In this document: one piece after another, positions 34,925 to 45,915 of the stretch | Numbering within the stretch: the stretch's first letter is position 1 | How the letters are laid out: the number at the start of each line of letters is the position of its first letter | Assembly: GCA_950295325.1 (NCBI GenBank) | Contig: OX485803.1 | Location: 54,637,554 to 54,701,553 of the forward strand | DNA from: Polytrichum commune | Taxonomy: Eukaryota > Streptophyta > Polytrichopsida > Polytrichales > Polytrichaceae | Length of the DNA stretch: 64,000 bases | Direction of reading: 5' to 3' | Notes under the pieces: model-generated | Told to the model about the DNA's origin: nothing | What the model saw: only the letters and a program-made list of their open reading frames with translations | Database searches by the model: none | Program-made: the position numbers and the translations under genes

Positions 34925-35579
34925 CATAAATGAATTTGTATACTAAGGATCATAAGATCATAATTGTTTCATGCTATCATATACCATTGTATTAGCTCAG
35001 GGCAAGGCCAGTGGCATGGCACCTGCATCTGCATCGCCTCTTTATCATCCAAGATGCAGGTGCAGGGCCCCGGCCCAGTGATCGTCAATATTGCAAATTG
35101 GGGATGAAGTTTTATACAGGGTGCAGCCATCTGCCTGCATAACCCTCAGTTATGCAGGGTCTCTGCTATCCATGCGAGACAAGCACATTTTACAATAATG
35201 ACAAATGAGACAAGGTAAAGTGAGACCAGGGTTTAACCTTCTGACGTGACCACTCCCGAGGTAACTTACTTGAGTAGTCTGTACTTGTTGCTCTAATAGT
35301 AATTGTACTTGCTCTGATTTGGGCTTGCTCTAAGCCTTGCTCTATAACTAATTTGCTCCAACTACTATCAAATTGATTCTCGAATGCTCGGGGAGTTCAC
35401 TGCGATAATATTAGAATACAACGTGCGGGAAAATATAGGGTAATTTATATTCACAAAAGGAAAAACTTAGAATTTTCTTAGAAGTAATATAGGTGAGTAT
35501 GTATGATAAAATTTGTATTATAAATAATATAGGCTTGATACAAATAACGCATATTTTTAAAATATTTGTAAAAATATAC

Positions 35580-35696
35580 CGTAGGATTTAAGAAGCTGGA
35601 ATGCAAGTCTTGGAGAACGTTTGCGGACAACTCGTTGAAGGCTATGGCGATGAAGTTGGGGCGCTGGGACGTAACATATTACAGATATTAAAGGCA
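35580..35696 (+). other. Exon-like fragment of unknown origin inside Harbinger 1
   Basis: About 115 bp of higher GC after an AG acceptor-like CCGTAG. One frame reads AGMQVLENVCGQLVEG then YGDEVGALGRNILQ; another also lacks stops. It looks like part of a real coding exon, possibly captured, but I do not recognise it. Confidence 0.25.
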
Positions 35697-36351
35697 TGCA
35701 TTATTTGTTAATTATATACTAGTGTTCTTAAAAGCTAGGAATTGTTTTGCAAGATGAACATGACATCTTTCATTTGCTATGAACAGTTTTGCTACTGTTT
35801 TTAAATGCTAGAAACAATTTCTCTAGATAAATTAGAGGAGTTTTGGTTGGTCTTGTGTCTGTCTGCTTCAAGCAGGATGTTGTAGTATTAACTCTATACC
35901 CTTCTACATTATTGCATGGACCCTATTTTTGCATGCTTTGTTGTTGGTGTTTTAATTGTTTTTTTTTACACTCAGTACCGTTGTGTTTAATTGTGCGTGT
36001 AACTTGATTGAGGAACATGGGCTGATTTTGTTGTTTGAAACTGTTTATGAATACTCTTAATGTAAAACCTTGTTGTGCCTTGGATTTTGGTGACTTAGTA
36101 CTTTGAACGCTCTTAAACCCTTTGGAGCAAAATCAAATAATTATAATGAACATACCTAGCTTAAAATTAGAGCTTCATCAAATTTAAAAGTAATTATAGG
36201 GTCATTTTAAAAACAAGAAATTAACAAATTATATAATAATACGGTACAAAAATTTAAGGATGGATAATTAAATACCCCTTGAATAAATGCCCTTGTCACG
36301 CACGTGTATACATATATACATGTCTAGTGAACTCCCCGAGCTTGAATGAAC

Positions 36352-36578
36352 CTATGTCCCGGAAGAACCGATGGTTAGTTGCAGATGTACTGGTTGAGTT
36401 TGAGAAATATCCGGTTCAAGTTGGAGGCTTCAGGAAATTGTCTGATCATTTTAGAAGAATCTATAGAATATATATCAAATGAATAAAAGCAAAATTGGAA
36501 GATGTCTACATGTAACCGGTTGGATTTACAGACAGTAGGATCTTCACCGACTATGCCCAAAATTTTCCCGGGCATTGG
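36352..36578. mobile_element. Short unclassified element, copy 2 (227 bp)
   Basis: It starts CTATGTCCCGGAAGAACC and ends TTTTCCCGGGCATTGG, flanked by the perfect 7-bp duplication AATGAAC (36345-36351 and 36579-36585). It matches 29119-29518 across its length except for the 56-bp array there. The ends show only weak inverted similarity, with no poly-A tail and no coding capacity. Confidence 0.75.
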
Positions 36579-36595
36579 AATGAACTGATTTTCTC

Positions 36596-36641
36596 GAATA
36601 AATTTATTCTAGAATAAATTTATTATCGAATAAATTTATTC
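36596..36641. repeat. Three palindromes GAATAAATTTATTC at 16-bp spacing
   Basis: Perfect self-complementary 14-mers at 36596-36609 and 36628-36641, with a one-base variant between at 36612-36625. It lies just outside the short element. Confidence 0.9.
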
Positions 36642-37013
36642 TTGAATTAACTGATTCTCGAGGTAACTATCTCAAATTAACTTTCGTATTGACTATTTGT
36701 CAAATTAACTGTTTTTTTTAATAACTTATTTACGAATAACCAACATATTGATCATATGTTCAAATGAATAAACATTGTGAACTTTGAGTTATTTATTATT
36801 AACTTATTTAATGAATACATGGATAATTTGCATTTAAGGTTTTGGACTATATTTAGAATTTAATATTAATAATCCATAACATTTTAATATTCATTGGAGC
36901 AATAAATAAATATCCACATACTTAATGCTAAACTTAGCCCACAATATAAAGGAAAAAATGAATATGATTATTTGAATATCATAATAAAAATATTACATAT
37001 TAAACCGTCCTAT

Positions 37014-37990
37014 CTAATAGCCACCCGCATCGGCATTCAAATCAAGTGTGCCATATAAGCTAGGGCTTCTCCCTAGACCTCTTCCTTCCGCCTCTTCTTC
37101 CTCCGCTTCTTCTTCATCTATAGTAATCACTGGAGGTATTTGGATTGAACCTGGGAGTTCTTTCCGCAATTTCATCATGTATTTTTGCCGCTCCAGAAAG
37201 GTTTGTTCTTCTCTTAATTTGAAATATGCTTCAGATATCGTATCAGGTTGTCATCCGGGACGACTGAACAGTGCATCATCATTAGCATCCTTTAGTACTC
37301 TGGATTTCTCCGCAGACGACTCACTCATGAGTTTGAATGCCTCTGTTGCACTTTTCAATGCAGCCATATGTAGATCTTGGTTAAGCCTTGCTGTTTTTGC
37401 ACTTTTTTGTCCTTCCGGACGTTGTAATTCGCCAGTTGGACTTCCACCCGAGCCTTGCCCCGCTTGACCTTCATCCACTGTCAAATCTATATCAACAGCT
37501 TTGCGCTTATTGGGAGTGTTTTGTACTCCTCTTGCTGGATCTCTGTAAAACCACTGTGGATAGTCCTTCAAATACAACCAACAATGCATAAATCGAAATG
37601 GTTGCTTATCCTTAGGATTTCCAGCTTTATCAAAAATTGTCTTTTGCACTTCTTTGTACATGACTTGCGCCTTTTGTTGTATGTCCTCCTCCGTAGTGCC
37701 TGATTCGTTTATTCAAATAATATCCATTATATAAACTGCACTCTCTTTGTATTAGTCCCCACCTAGACTCCAAGGACTTTGGAGTTCTCTTACAGTTATT
37801 GATATCCATTGAATTAAAATGATCGGCCACCCTTTGCAAAAATGTGGCCAAGGTTTGGTTTATCCCTTGTATAGGATCTTACAAAATATGTAGATGACTC
37901 CTACACAATTGAATATCCTCACATGGGCTAAAATTCTTGGTTCGAAACGATTTGCCGACATTTCCACTAGGACTTGGTACACTTTCCATT
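37014..37990 (-). pseudogene. Harbinger ORF1 (Myb/SANT-like DNA-binding partner), broken
   Basis: It reads right to left: KNFSPCEDIQLCRSHLHI near 37900-37950, then DPIQGINQT, TFLQRVADHFN, KRTPKSLESRWGLIQREC, YNGYYLN, FRFMHCWLYLKDYPQWF, a Lys/Ser-rich linker and a C-terminal coiled segment (YFKLREEQTFLERQKYMMKL) ending at the TAG complement 37014-37016. This is the usual order of the plant Harbinger Myb-like protein that binds transposon ends and imports the transposase. It has an in-frame TAA near 37880, a one-base frameshift near 37710 and an in-frame TGA just before the C-terminal segment (near 37250). So at least three breaks, while the transposase beside it is open. Confidence 0.8.
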
Positions 37991-38279
37991 TTGTGTATTT
38001 AGGAATGATATTTTACGACAATGAATTCCATAATTCCTCGCATTCACTATTTATACAAAATTTAGACAAAAAGTCAAAATATATTTTTTAACTTTAGTAT
38101 ATTATAAAATAAAAGTATAATTTACTTTTATTTGATTTTTCGTTATAGAACTATATTTCTTTCAAAAATAACAACCAACTTTTACAAATGTAAAATTATG
38201 CAATTATTGTAATATGTAATTGATAATGAGACATATTTTTGTTAATTCTATATCAATTTGTATGCCAATTTTTTTTAAA

Positions 38280-39560
38280 ATGGATGTATTTCATAGACAA
38301 TCGAGAGAACGATTCACAAGAATTTTAGAAGATGATGTTGATGACCATGAGTTGTCAATGGCTTATAGTTTGTTGGAAGATTTGATTGATGTGCAACCGT
38401 TGCCTAAAAAACGTAGAGGGTCTATGCCTGGTCGATTAGCATATCGCAAGAGAAGCAGATTAGTGCATCATGAGATAATAATGAGAGATTACTTTTGCGA
38501 CAATCTTGTATACGATGATGTCCAATTCCGCACTCGGTTTAGAATGTCTAGACGATTATTTTTTAAAGTGATCGAGGCAATATGTGCGTTCGATTCGTAT
38601 TTTGTACAAAAAATTGATGCAACTGGTACACTTGGCTTGTCAAGTATTAAAAAATGTATAGATGTTATTCGTATGATAGGATATGGTGTGCCCTCCGATG
38701 CAACAGACAAATACACAAGAGCGGCAAAAAATACAGCCATGGAGAGTATGAAGCGATTTGTGAGAGCTATTCGTGGAGTTTATGAAAAACAATATTTACG
38801 ACAACCCACGCGAGAAGATTTGGAAAAACAAATGTCAATCAACAAAGCAAGAGGTTGGCCAGGTATGTTTGGCTCAATAGATTGCATGCATTACCAATGG
38901 AAAAATTGTCCAGTAGCATGGAATGGACAATATTTAGACAAAGATGGGAACATGTCAATTATTTTGGAAGCAATAGCAGACCAATCTCTTTGGATTTGGC
39001 ATGCATTTTTTGGAACTGCGGGATCCAACAACGATATCAATGTTTTACAAAGAAGTCCTTTAGTACGAAATTTTTTATCTGGGGAGTATGACGATATATC
39101 ATTTGATGTAAACAATCGACGGTATTTCAAATACTATCTACTAGCAGATGGCATATATCCAAAGTGGTCAATATTTGTGCAATCTATAAAAGATCCACAA
39201 GGTGAGAAAAGAAAACACTTTGCCAACAAACAGGAAGCAACAAGGAAAAATGTGGAGAGGTGTTTTGGGGTGCTCAAAGCGAGATGGTCAATTCTACAAC
39301 AACCAAGTCGCTTGTGGGGTCTCTGTGATATTGAAAATGTGGTAATTGCATGTTGCATCATGCATAATATGATCATTGAGGATGAAAGAGATCATAATCT
39401 TTCAGCTGTTTTAGAGCCTGTGCGTGTTGAAAATACACATCGAAATCTTAACTTTGAAGAATATCTCCAAGGACAGGTTGAAATTCAAAACAGAGATCAG
39501 CATTTTCAATTAAGGAACGATCTCATAGAACATTTATGGAATTTGAGAGGGAATTTATGA
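38280..39560 (+). CDS. PIF/Harbinger transposase, full-length open frame
   Basis: From the ATG at 38280 (MDVFHRQSRERF) the frame is open for 426 aa, normal for plant Harbinger transposases (about 380-450). An N-terminal helix-turn-helix-like region (about residues 70-130) precedes the DDE_Tnp_4 core: MFGSIDCMHYQWKNCPVAW (first Asp), LEAIADQSLWIWHAFFG with GSNNDINVLQRSPL, LADGIYPKWSIFVQS (second Asp), and NVERCFGVLKARWSIL (Glu). The catalytic triad appears complete. The upstream in-frame ATG at 38226 is less likely because its peptide is a hydrophobic AT-rich extension. Its partner ORF1 is broken, so movement would need another copy's ORF1. Confidence 0.9.
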   Translation: MDVFHRQSRERFTRILEDDVDDHELSMAYSLLEDLIDVQPLPKKRRGSMPGRLAYRKRSRLVHHEIIMRDYFCDNLVYDDVQFRTRFRMSRRLFFKVIEAICAFDSYFVQKIDATGTLGLSSIKKCIDVIRMIGYGVPSDATDKYTRAAKNTAMESMKRFVRAIRGVYEKQYLRQPTREDLEKQMSINKARGWPGMFGSIDCMHYQWKNCPVAWNGQYLDKDGNMSIILEAIADQSLWIWHAFFGTAGSNNDINVLQRSPLVRNFLSGEYDDISFDVNNRRYFKYYLLADGIYPKWSIFVQSIKDPQGEKRKHFANKQEATRKNVERCFGVLKARWSILQQPSRLWGLCDIENVVIACCIMHNMIIEDERDHNLSAVLEPVRVENTHRNLNFEEYLQGQVEIQNRDQHFQLRNDLIEHLWNLRGNL

Positions 39561-40173
39561 CTTTTAGGTGTGTTTAGGGTGATTAGACTATGTTAGGAAC
39601 CTATACATTATGCTTATGTTATATTTAGATTCATTTTAATAGATAATAATAATCATTCAATATCGGACTATAAGGTGCTTGCATCTATTACATTCATATG
39701 AGTAGTAGAGACATGTGTATGGGGGACCCCACAATAGCAGATATTTATGATGGTCTGAATAAAATGCAATTATTTGTTTTTGGAATCCCCTAAATCTTTT
39801 TTTTTACATATATATATTTGTATCTTAGCCTACATGCAAGATTTATAATCTAACCTATATGCAGGTTGAGTCGTAAACATGTGGTCATAATAAGATTTTA
39901 TAATATTATCCGAAAAATTTCCTTATAATGAAAACCCTAAGACCTACCTAAATCAAACACAACAATAATCTATATAGTTATAGTCGAGTGGTGTGTGGGT
40001 AAGAAATGAAATGTTATCATGGATGATTGAAATTTGGATAAAAAAACACTTAGTAAATAACAATAATAACAACATCGTGAATGTATAATTCCCAAAAATA
40101 TATGATAATAAAAAAATAAAAAAATAAAAAAAGATTATCTGAATATTTTTCATATAATTATCTGATTATATTG

Positions 40174-40279
40174 TATATGTATATGTATATGTATGTGTAT
40201 GTGTATGTGTATATTTATATATATGTGTGTGTGGATGTATGTATGTATGTATATGTATGTATATATATATATATATATG
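40174..40279 (+). repeat. TATATG / TGTATG / TA microsatellite
   Basis: Alternating ATGTAT and GTGTAT hexamers grading into TGTATG tetramers and TA dinucleotides, in the 3' flank of the Harbinger transposase. Confidence 0.9.
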
Positions 40280-40524
40280 TAAAGACTACCAACTACCTAA
40301 ATTATATGCATCTAATTATCTAACCAAATATATTAACCAGGAGGGGCAGCATCTCCGACTTCAGATAATTACTGTCGAGTAAAGTTACCCGACGACGATA
40401 CATGACGAGTGGGGTGGCAGACGAGTGGGAGGCCTCCCTGCATCTGCATCTCGCATCCCGGACAGAGGCCACTTTCTGTTTCCGGATGCGGATGCAGATG
40501 CAGGCATGATTGGGCTTGCTCTTA

Positions 40525-41366
40525 GATTATGGCTGGAGACAAGCAGACTCAAACCGCTGACATCCACCTCGGGGTAAGCCACCATTTTTCAAGCCTCTCT
40601 GACTGATTCTACCATAGAGTCCAACGATAGACAATAACTCCCTCCCGAACACAACTTACAACTTTCATCCCACTGTGCTCTCCTAAGAGCAACTTTTTTC
40701 AGAAGGCGATGTTGAGTTGGAATCCAATTCTAAGAATTTTTGTAGCCTGCGATCATCCAGCTACAAAAAAAATTCAAAACCTATTCTTTTTTTCGCCCGA
40801 CTCTTTAGTCTCAAAATTGAGTTGTTGCCCTTTTCCGACCCCCCCACAATGAGGTGTCAACCACTGTCAAGAGTCTGCCATTCAACAATGCTTGTTTGTT
40901 CATGCATGTGATCAAGGACCTGGATTATTGTATGCATACCTGATGTTAGAATCCTAGGGGTAATGTTCGATTTACACAGTTGTAGCCCACTTATCAATTG
41001 ACTTGTGTTAATCACGGCCATTGTAATTACCAGCTAGCCACACATGGCAGCCACAAACGCGGCCAAATTGTTGTCATTGACCTCCACCCAGACCTTAGTA
41101 TCACAACTGCACATGTGATTGCAATGATCAAGACATGGGGATGCATATGAAACCACAAGTTGTTGCCAAATACTACAAAATGTATGGTAGCCAACATGAA
41201 AACATCATCGCCGCAAGATTTGCAACATGGGTGGGCCATGACTTGTGAAACATATGCCTTCTTTGTTGGTGGCAAAGGAATGGCACCCCTTTACATACAT
41301 TGGTGGAGATGGAAACCACCATGAGCCTCCTGGATGATGTGGCCATCCATGAGTTAGCAAATGAAT
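40525..41366. other. Intergenic stretch, no gene recognised
   Basis: Several short minus-strand ORFs (41027-41450) have Trp/His/Cys-rich translations with no recognisable family. There is a small inverted pair around 40736-40780. Nothing else supported. Confidence 0.4.
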
Positions 41367-42207
41367 CAACATATGTTTGTGCAACCAATCTCCTATCCAA
41401 AAACGGGTGTCATATAATTTTTTGACATGTTGCTCGGGCATAAACAACATGGTAGTACCACCGACCTATGCAACGTGGCCACAACGAGGAAAACAAAACA
41501 TGGAGGAAGAGCTTGCCAACAAGGCAGTGGCATGGTGTTTTTTGTTGCGATGGCCAAATGCGATGTTTTTCTTCTTCTTCTAGTGATACCGTATATATCC
41601 CATAAACAACTTGAATGAATGAATGTCTCGTTGCTACCGTTGTTTGTTAGAAGATGGAGAACAAGAAGAAAGAACCACTTAACACCCACATACCTTAAAG
41701 ATAATATATTTGTTACCATGAATACCTAGTTGTGATTGTTGGGTTTGCATTTACCGGAAATAAGCATATTTTTAGGGAATTGTTAAATCAACCACGTCAT
41801 TTGTTAAAATGATCACAAAGACGCGTTATTTGGTCACATGACATGTTAAAAAATGATTTTTCATTACACACCTAAAGAGGAGCAAGGTATCAGCTCCGTG
41901 TAAGAATTAACAAGAAAACGGTAGAACCGTGAGGCTCTGTCTTTTACTATGAAAGACTATAATTGTAGTTGTCCACTTTGCTCATGCCAATCCATGGTTA
42001 TTCACTATACCAAACCTTTCTTGGATTTTGGGCACCTTCTTCTCAAATGCGGGTCAAGAATTAAAGCTATTCATTTATCACTCAAAATTTTAAAAATGAA
42101 TAATCCAGAACTGCCGAAATAACTATAGTTAACTAGATTTCTTTCAATGCATTGTAGGGAGCAATTATATATATTTATATATATAGAGAGAGTCCACATT
42201 AAATACA

Positions 42208-42447
42208 GTGGACCAAAAATAACAAGAACAAGTAACGTCTAAGTGTGAACGCAAAGTGGTTAGGAAATTTGCTCTTGAAACGAAGAAGTTGGTGCATAGT
42301 CTTTGTCCTATAGACAGAGCCAATAAAGTGGACCAAAAAAAACAAGAACAAGTAACGTCCAAGTGTGAATGCAAAGTGGTTAGGAAATTTGCTCTTGAAA
42401 CGAAGAAGTTGATGCATAGTCTCTGTCCTATAGACAGAGCCAATAAA
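42208..42447 (+). repeat. Two tandem copies of a 120-bp unit
   Basis: Units start GTGGACCAAAAA at 42208 and 42328 and end GACAGAGCCAATAAA; they differ at only a few positions. ORFs across them on both strands are duplicated artefacts. Confidence 0.9.
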
Positions 42448-42561
42448 CTTGGCCAACTTGGATGACAAGTTAGAGCCTAGTCGACACCTTACATATTGAC
42501 TATAGTCATTTTAACCAGTGTGTGGTGGATTTAACAATCCCCTCCTCTTATTGGCCCCTTA

Positions 42562-42955
42562 GAGCATCCTCAGTCGGTCTAGGTAAAGCTCACTGCAAAC
42601 CAAGACCTATCTTGCTTAAAATTGCTCAAAATTTAGAGGGAGTGCACCAAATCTTGCTTAAAATGGACAGATCCTCCCACACTCTCTCTAAATGTCAAAA
42701 ATTTGGAGGGAGTGTGGGAGGATCTTTCCATTTTAAAGCAAGATTTGGTGCACTCCCTCTAAATTTTGAAAATGTGGTGTTTTCAATGAGGGATTTCACC
42801 TACGTCAAATTTTTACAATTCTTTTTTCTTGAGAAATATCTCACGTTTATTTAGGTGTGCTTCTAATGATGGTAATTTCAGTTTCTAATTTTAGGTCAGT
42901 CAAAAGATAGGTTTTGGTTTGCAGTGAGCTTTACCTAGACCGACTGAGGATGCTC
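42562..42955. mobile_element. Tourist-type (PIF/Harbinger) MITE, 394 bp, long foldback
   Basis: The termini are inverted repeats of about 50 bp with one mismatch, reading inward GAGCATCCTCAGTCGGTC. Target duplication TTA at 42559-42561 and 42956-42958; the unoccupied site CCCCTTAGTATT is visible at 17060 in the paralogous repeat. A second inverted block inside (TAGAGGGAGTGCACC and partners) makes most of the element able to fold into one hairpin. The terminal word GCATCNNCAGTCGG also appears at the left end of the Harbinger element at 62789, suggesting a related mobilising family. Confidence 0.9.
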
Positions 42956-43110
42956 TTAGTATTGGAATTGACAGGGGAGAGTGTTTTGTAAGGTTGGAGG
43001 CTGGAGCCCAGCTGCGCGTCTCTCTTTTGGGAAGGCGGCGGCTTCAAGCGGCAACTTGGCGTCAAGTTGGCGTCATGCAGCGGCACTGAAGAGGAGGAGG
43101 GGGAGATTCG

Positions 43111-44471
43111 ACGTTTTCTATCAACTTGCAATGTCATTGCTTGCGGCGATTTGTGGTTTTGCATCAGGAGGAGGACGGTGCTTGCGCTGGCTGTTTTTTA
43201 GGCAAGATTTGGTGGGGTTTCTGTGCATGTCGGTTTCTTGACTTCCTTTCTCTGTCTGTGGTGCAGCCTGTGCTTGTTTGTGCTTCGTGCTTCGTTTATG
43301 TATTTTTCTTGAAATATTGCCACTTGGCACTCTTACAGTGCTTGAGACCTATCCAAATCCCAGATGGGTTTGTAGAGTTCGTCATTGAAAAATATGATCC
43401 GGGAAGCACCTTACGCTGGTGTGTTTAGGCCTCAAGTTCGCAGGTATTGATTTGCAGAAATGTCTAAACAATGCTCTAGACCGGGTGGCGGTATTGATCT
43501 TTTCTGAATAAGTAGTGTGTTTTTTGTCTTGATTTTCAGATTTGTCTGTCTTGGACTGTTTGTGGATTAATTAATGCTTATTACCCTGTATAGAAGTTGT
43601 GATGTACAACTAGAATGCACATGGATTCGCTGCAGCTTGGGGATAAGAGATGTACCTATCAACATAATTTTTAGACTACCTAACGTTCTTGAGATTGGTA
43701 CAATTGTGTCGATGGTCCTTTGTGAGTGAGAACAAAAGACGTCGACGCGGCCAGCTATGGTTATGTTACTCTTACCGGAAAACTTCCATTGTTTGCTTTC
43801 CTAAAATATCTTCCAAGAGGGTCAACCAATATACTAATGGCCACTAAGAGAGTTTGAAGATATGTAACCGTGAAGAGAGGTAGATTGCTTCGTAACGTGC
43901 AAAAATCTGGAGTTTAGCAAGGCCATGGCTGCATTATGGATGCCCCAAGGTCCATACTAATTTCACCAAATTTTATGCACTCTTTTGGAAGTGAATTTAC
44001 ACTCTTTGCAATTCATGTTGTCTAGGGAAAGCCGAACTTCAAAGCAACCAACACTGGAATGATTCTCAACAATTTCAAATTAAGTGCACGCATTATATTT
44101 ACATGTATGCATATATCGGACCAACAGCAAATTAATCATACACTCAACTGATCAAATTCCTCCAAATTTTTATTTGATTAGGGAAAGGCCCATGAACAAA
44201 CAAAGGCTGAAGCCACTTGGTGTACTTTTAGTCCTCGAGAGAACAGCTTTCTGGTGTTCATACCTACGTAGTCATGGCGTTTCAGGCATCAGCTTCATGT
44301 ACAAGGAGAACGAGCATTAACTGACAAAAAGAAATCTCAAAATCTGCGTCCAACTAGCTGAGGGATATTCAAAATAATGCCAACAAGAACTCAGTGTTAA
44401 GGAACTCCAATCAGGTTTGCTAACTTCAATCTCGTTCTCTTAGCCACCCTTCCAGGTTCGACTGTCTGCAC
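43111..44471. other. Intergenic stretch downstream of nsLTP A, no gene recognised
   Basis: A plus-strand frame ends with IQIPDGFVEFVIEKYDPGS near 43350-43420, which looks protein-like but is short and unassigned. Otherwise nothing seen. Confidence 0.35.
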
Positions 44472-45755
44472 TTATAGGTGGCCTCCAGGAACAAGGATTC
44501 CTGCACCACCCCAGGGGACACAACATATTCACGTCACTGAAATAGTAAACCATAAACCATCATTGACACTTAGAAGTAGAAACAAATACCTAGGGGGCCT
44601 GAAAGGTATATGGTGAACCCTGCTTTAAAAAAATTGGTTAGCAGTTCTAAGAGCGACGACATTTGACAGTGTAAACCTTGTCTAGACACAGATGGCATTG
44701 ATGAATTCAACCTTGCAAAGTCCTCTGTCCTACATACATGTTGCTCTAATTCTTTGTGACATAACGAATCATCAATGCCTTTGAAGAGTTAAAGTAAATG
44801 GCATCAATGGTTTTATCTCTTTCAATGCCCTCTAATTTCCAAACAACTTCCACCTCTTTGTGACATAACATATCGTCAATAATTCCTTAGGAGCGACTTG
44901 GGAACAACTAAGGCCATAACTTAGGAACACCCCGGATTACTTAGCCATGTATTCACATACTAAGTCATCCATTAATCCTTATGAGCATTCGAAGAAGAAT
45001 TTCCTCAAAAAGCCACTGCTCGACCTAAAGGGGAGAGTTGCCTGTCAACCTCCGGGTGAGCATTATAGCAACTGGATGATGGGAGAAGATACGAACAAAT
45101 CCTCAACAAATCCTTAGAAGCATTCAAACAAGTATCTTTAGAAGGAACTGCTCGACAGGGTATCGGAGCACGCCATCCCTTCTCATATATACTTACAATT
45201 GCAGACAAAGATTTCCTGAGTAGCATTCAGAGCAGTGACTTTAAGGAAACAATTACTCCTCGAAAGGGGAGTGTTGACAACCCAGGTAAGGGACGCATTT
45301 TCATACTAACAAACCATCAAACAATCCTTAGAAAGATATAGAGAAGTGATTTTACAGAAACAACTGCTTGAAAGGGAATCAGGGTAAGCCATGCAGCATT
45401 CTCACATGATATACAGCTTACCATTGCAGACGAAGCCGGCCTTGTAGTTGAGCTTGCACTTCTGGGGAATCTGGGCAGCGAACTGGGGATTGGCACCATA
45501 GGACTTAGCAAGAGGGTTGCTCACAGCTTGGCACAGGCACGTCTCCCCTCCTGGGGTCCCGCCCTGTGTGTACGCCACCATAGCCTCGCAGCAGGTCGCT
45601 GGGGGCATCGACCCAGTTTGTGCCGAGGGCAGGCAGCTCGCCAGAGTCTTCACATCTCCACATGCAGCCTCAGCATTCTGCACCGCAAGCACAAACAGAA
45701 GGAGCAGCGCCACCACCGCCATGCCCACCATGGTCCTGGAGATAACCTTCGACAT
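44472..45755 (-). CDS. Non-specific lipid-transfer protein A, secreted, two exons
   Basis: Exon 1 is 45422-45755 and exon 2 is 44472-44500, with a 921-bp GT-AG intron (donor GTAAGC, acceptor GTGCAG). The product is 120 aa. Residues 1-30 form a signal peptide (VVALLLLFVLAVQNAEA), then the eight-Cys motif: C-X8-C-X13-CC-X16-CXC-X24-C-X9-C, all eight present. Such proteins fold into four helices held by four disulfides around a lipid tunnel and act in the cell wall or cuticle. Read without splicing, the frame ends in GKLYIM; splicing gives NGILVPGGHL, matching the VPGGH ends of copies B and C. A TATA stretch lies about 145-160 bp upstream (45901-45915, complement). Head-to-tail with the other two copies on the same strand. 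Confidence 0.9.
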
Positions 45756-45900
45756 CTTGTCTCCACCGATAGAACGACTAGATCAACAAAACCGAGCTAG
45801 ATAGAAGTGCGAGCTGCAGAGTTAGAGCGACCGGTACTCTATCATCGGATGTATGGCTATGGCAAACAAGTGTGGTGATTCTAACACTAAGATGTCGCTA

Positions 45901-45915
45901 ATATATATATATGTA
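45901..45915 (-). promoter_or_regulatory. Candidate TATA box of nsLTP A
   Basis: An alternating TATATATATA run on the minus strand, 145-160 bp before the start codon, comparable to the TATA position of copies B and C. Confidence 0.5.

Larger units (their letters stand above)
34995..40521. mobile_element. PIF/Harbinger DNA transposon 1, about 5.5 kb
   Basis: It contains the two genes of the superfamily in divergent order: a Myb/SANT-like ORF1 (37014-37990, minus) and the DDE transposase (38280-39560, plus). The best ends are at 34995 (GCAAGGCCAGTGGCATG, then CCTGCATCTGCATC) and, inverted, at 40521 (GAGCAAGCCCAATCATG, then CCTGCATCTGCATC). Each is next to TTA (34992-34994 and 40522-40524), the family's 3-bp target duplication. 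The left terminus has a few extra bases and mismatches, so its first bases are uncertain. The element carries a short-element insertion (36352-36578) and an exon-like fragment near 35580. Confidence 0.65.
41367..43110. repeat. Undisrupted copy of the dispersed repeat seen at 7728-8025 plus 16746-17200
   Basis: Long stretches match the split copy: ATATGTTTGTGCAACCAATC at the left, AACACCCACATACCTTAAAG and GTGTGGTGGATTTAACAATC in the middle, and GGGGAGAGTGTTTTGTAAGG on the right. It carries extra DNA at about 41930-42447, including a 120-bp tandem duplication, and a MITE at 42562-42955, both absent from the other copy. No coding domain was recognised, so the nature of the parent repeat is open. 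Confidence 0.7.

Noticed and set aside
34454-34927. A functional nuclear RNA polymerase gene
   Set aside because: Only a central fragment of rpoB with abrupt ends; none of the rest of the subunit is nearby.
34995-35330. A separate 336-bp MITE at the left end of Harbinger 1
   Set aside because: GGGCTTGCTC at 35321-35330 looks like the right terminus, but the flanking triplets are TTA on the left and TAA on the right, whereas TTA is found on both sides of 34995-40521.
41027-41719. Minus-strand ORFs of 75-108 aa in the dispersed repeat and its left flank
   Set aside because: They overlap each other in different frames, match no family and are not preserved in the paralogue at 7728-8025.
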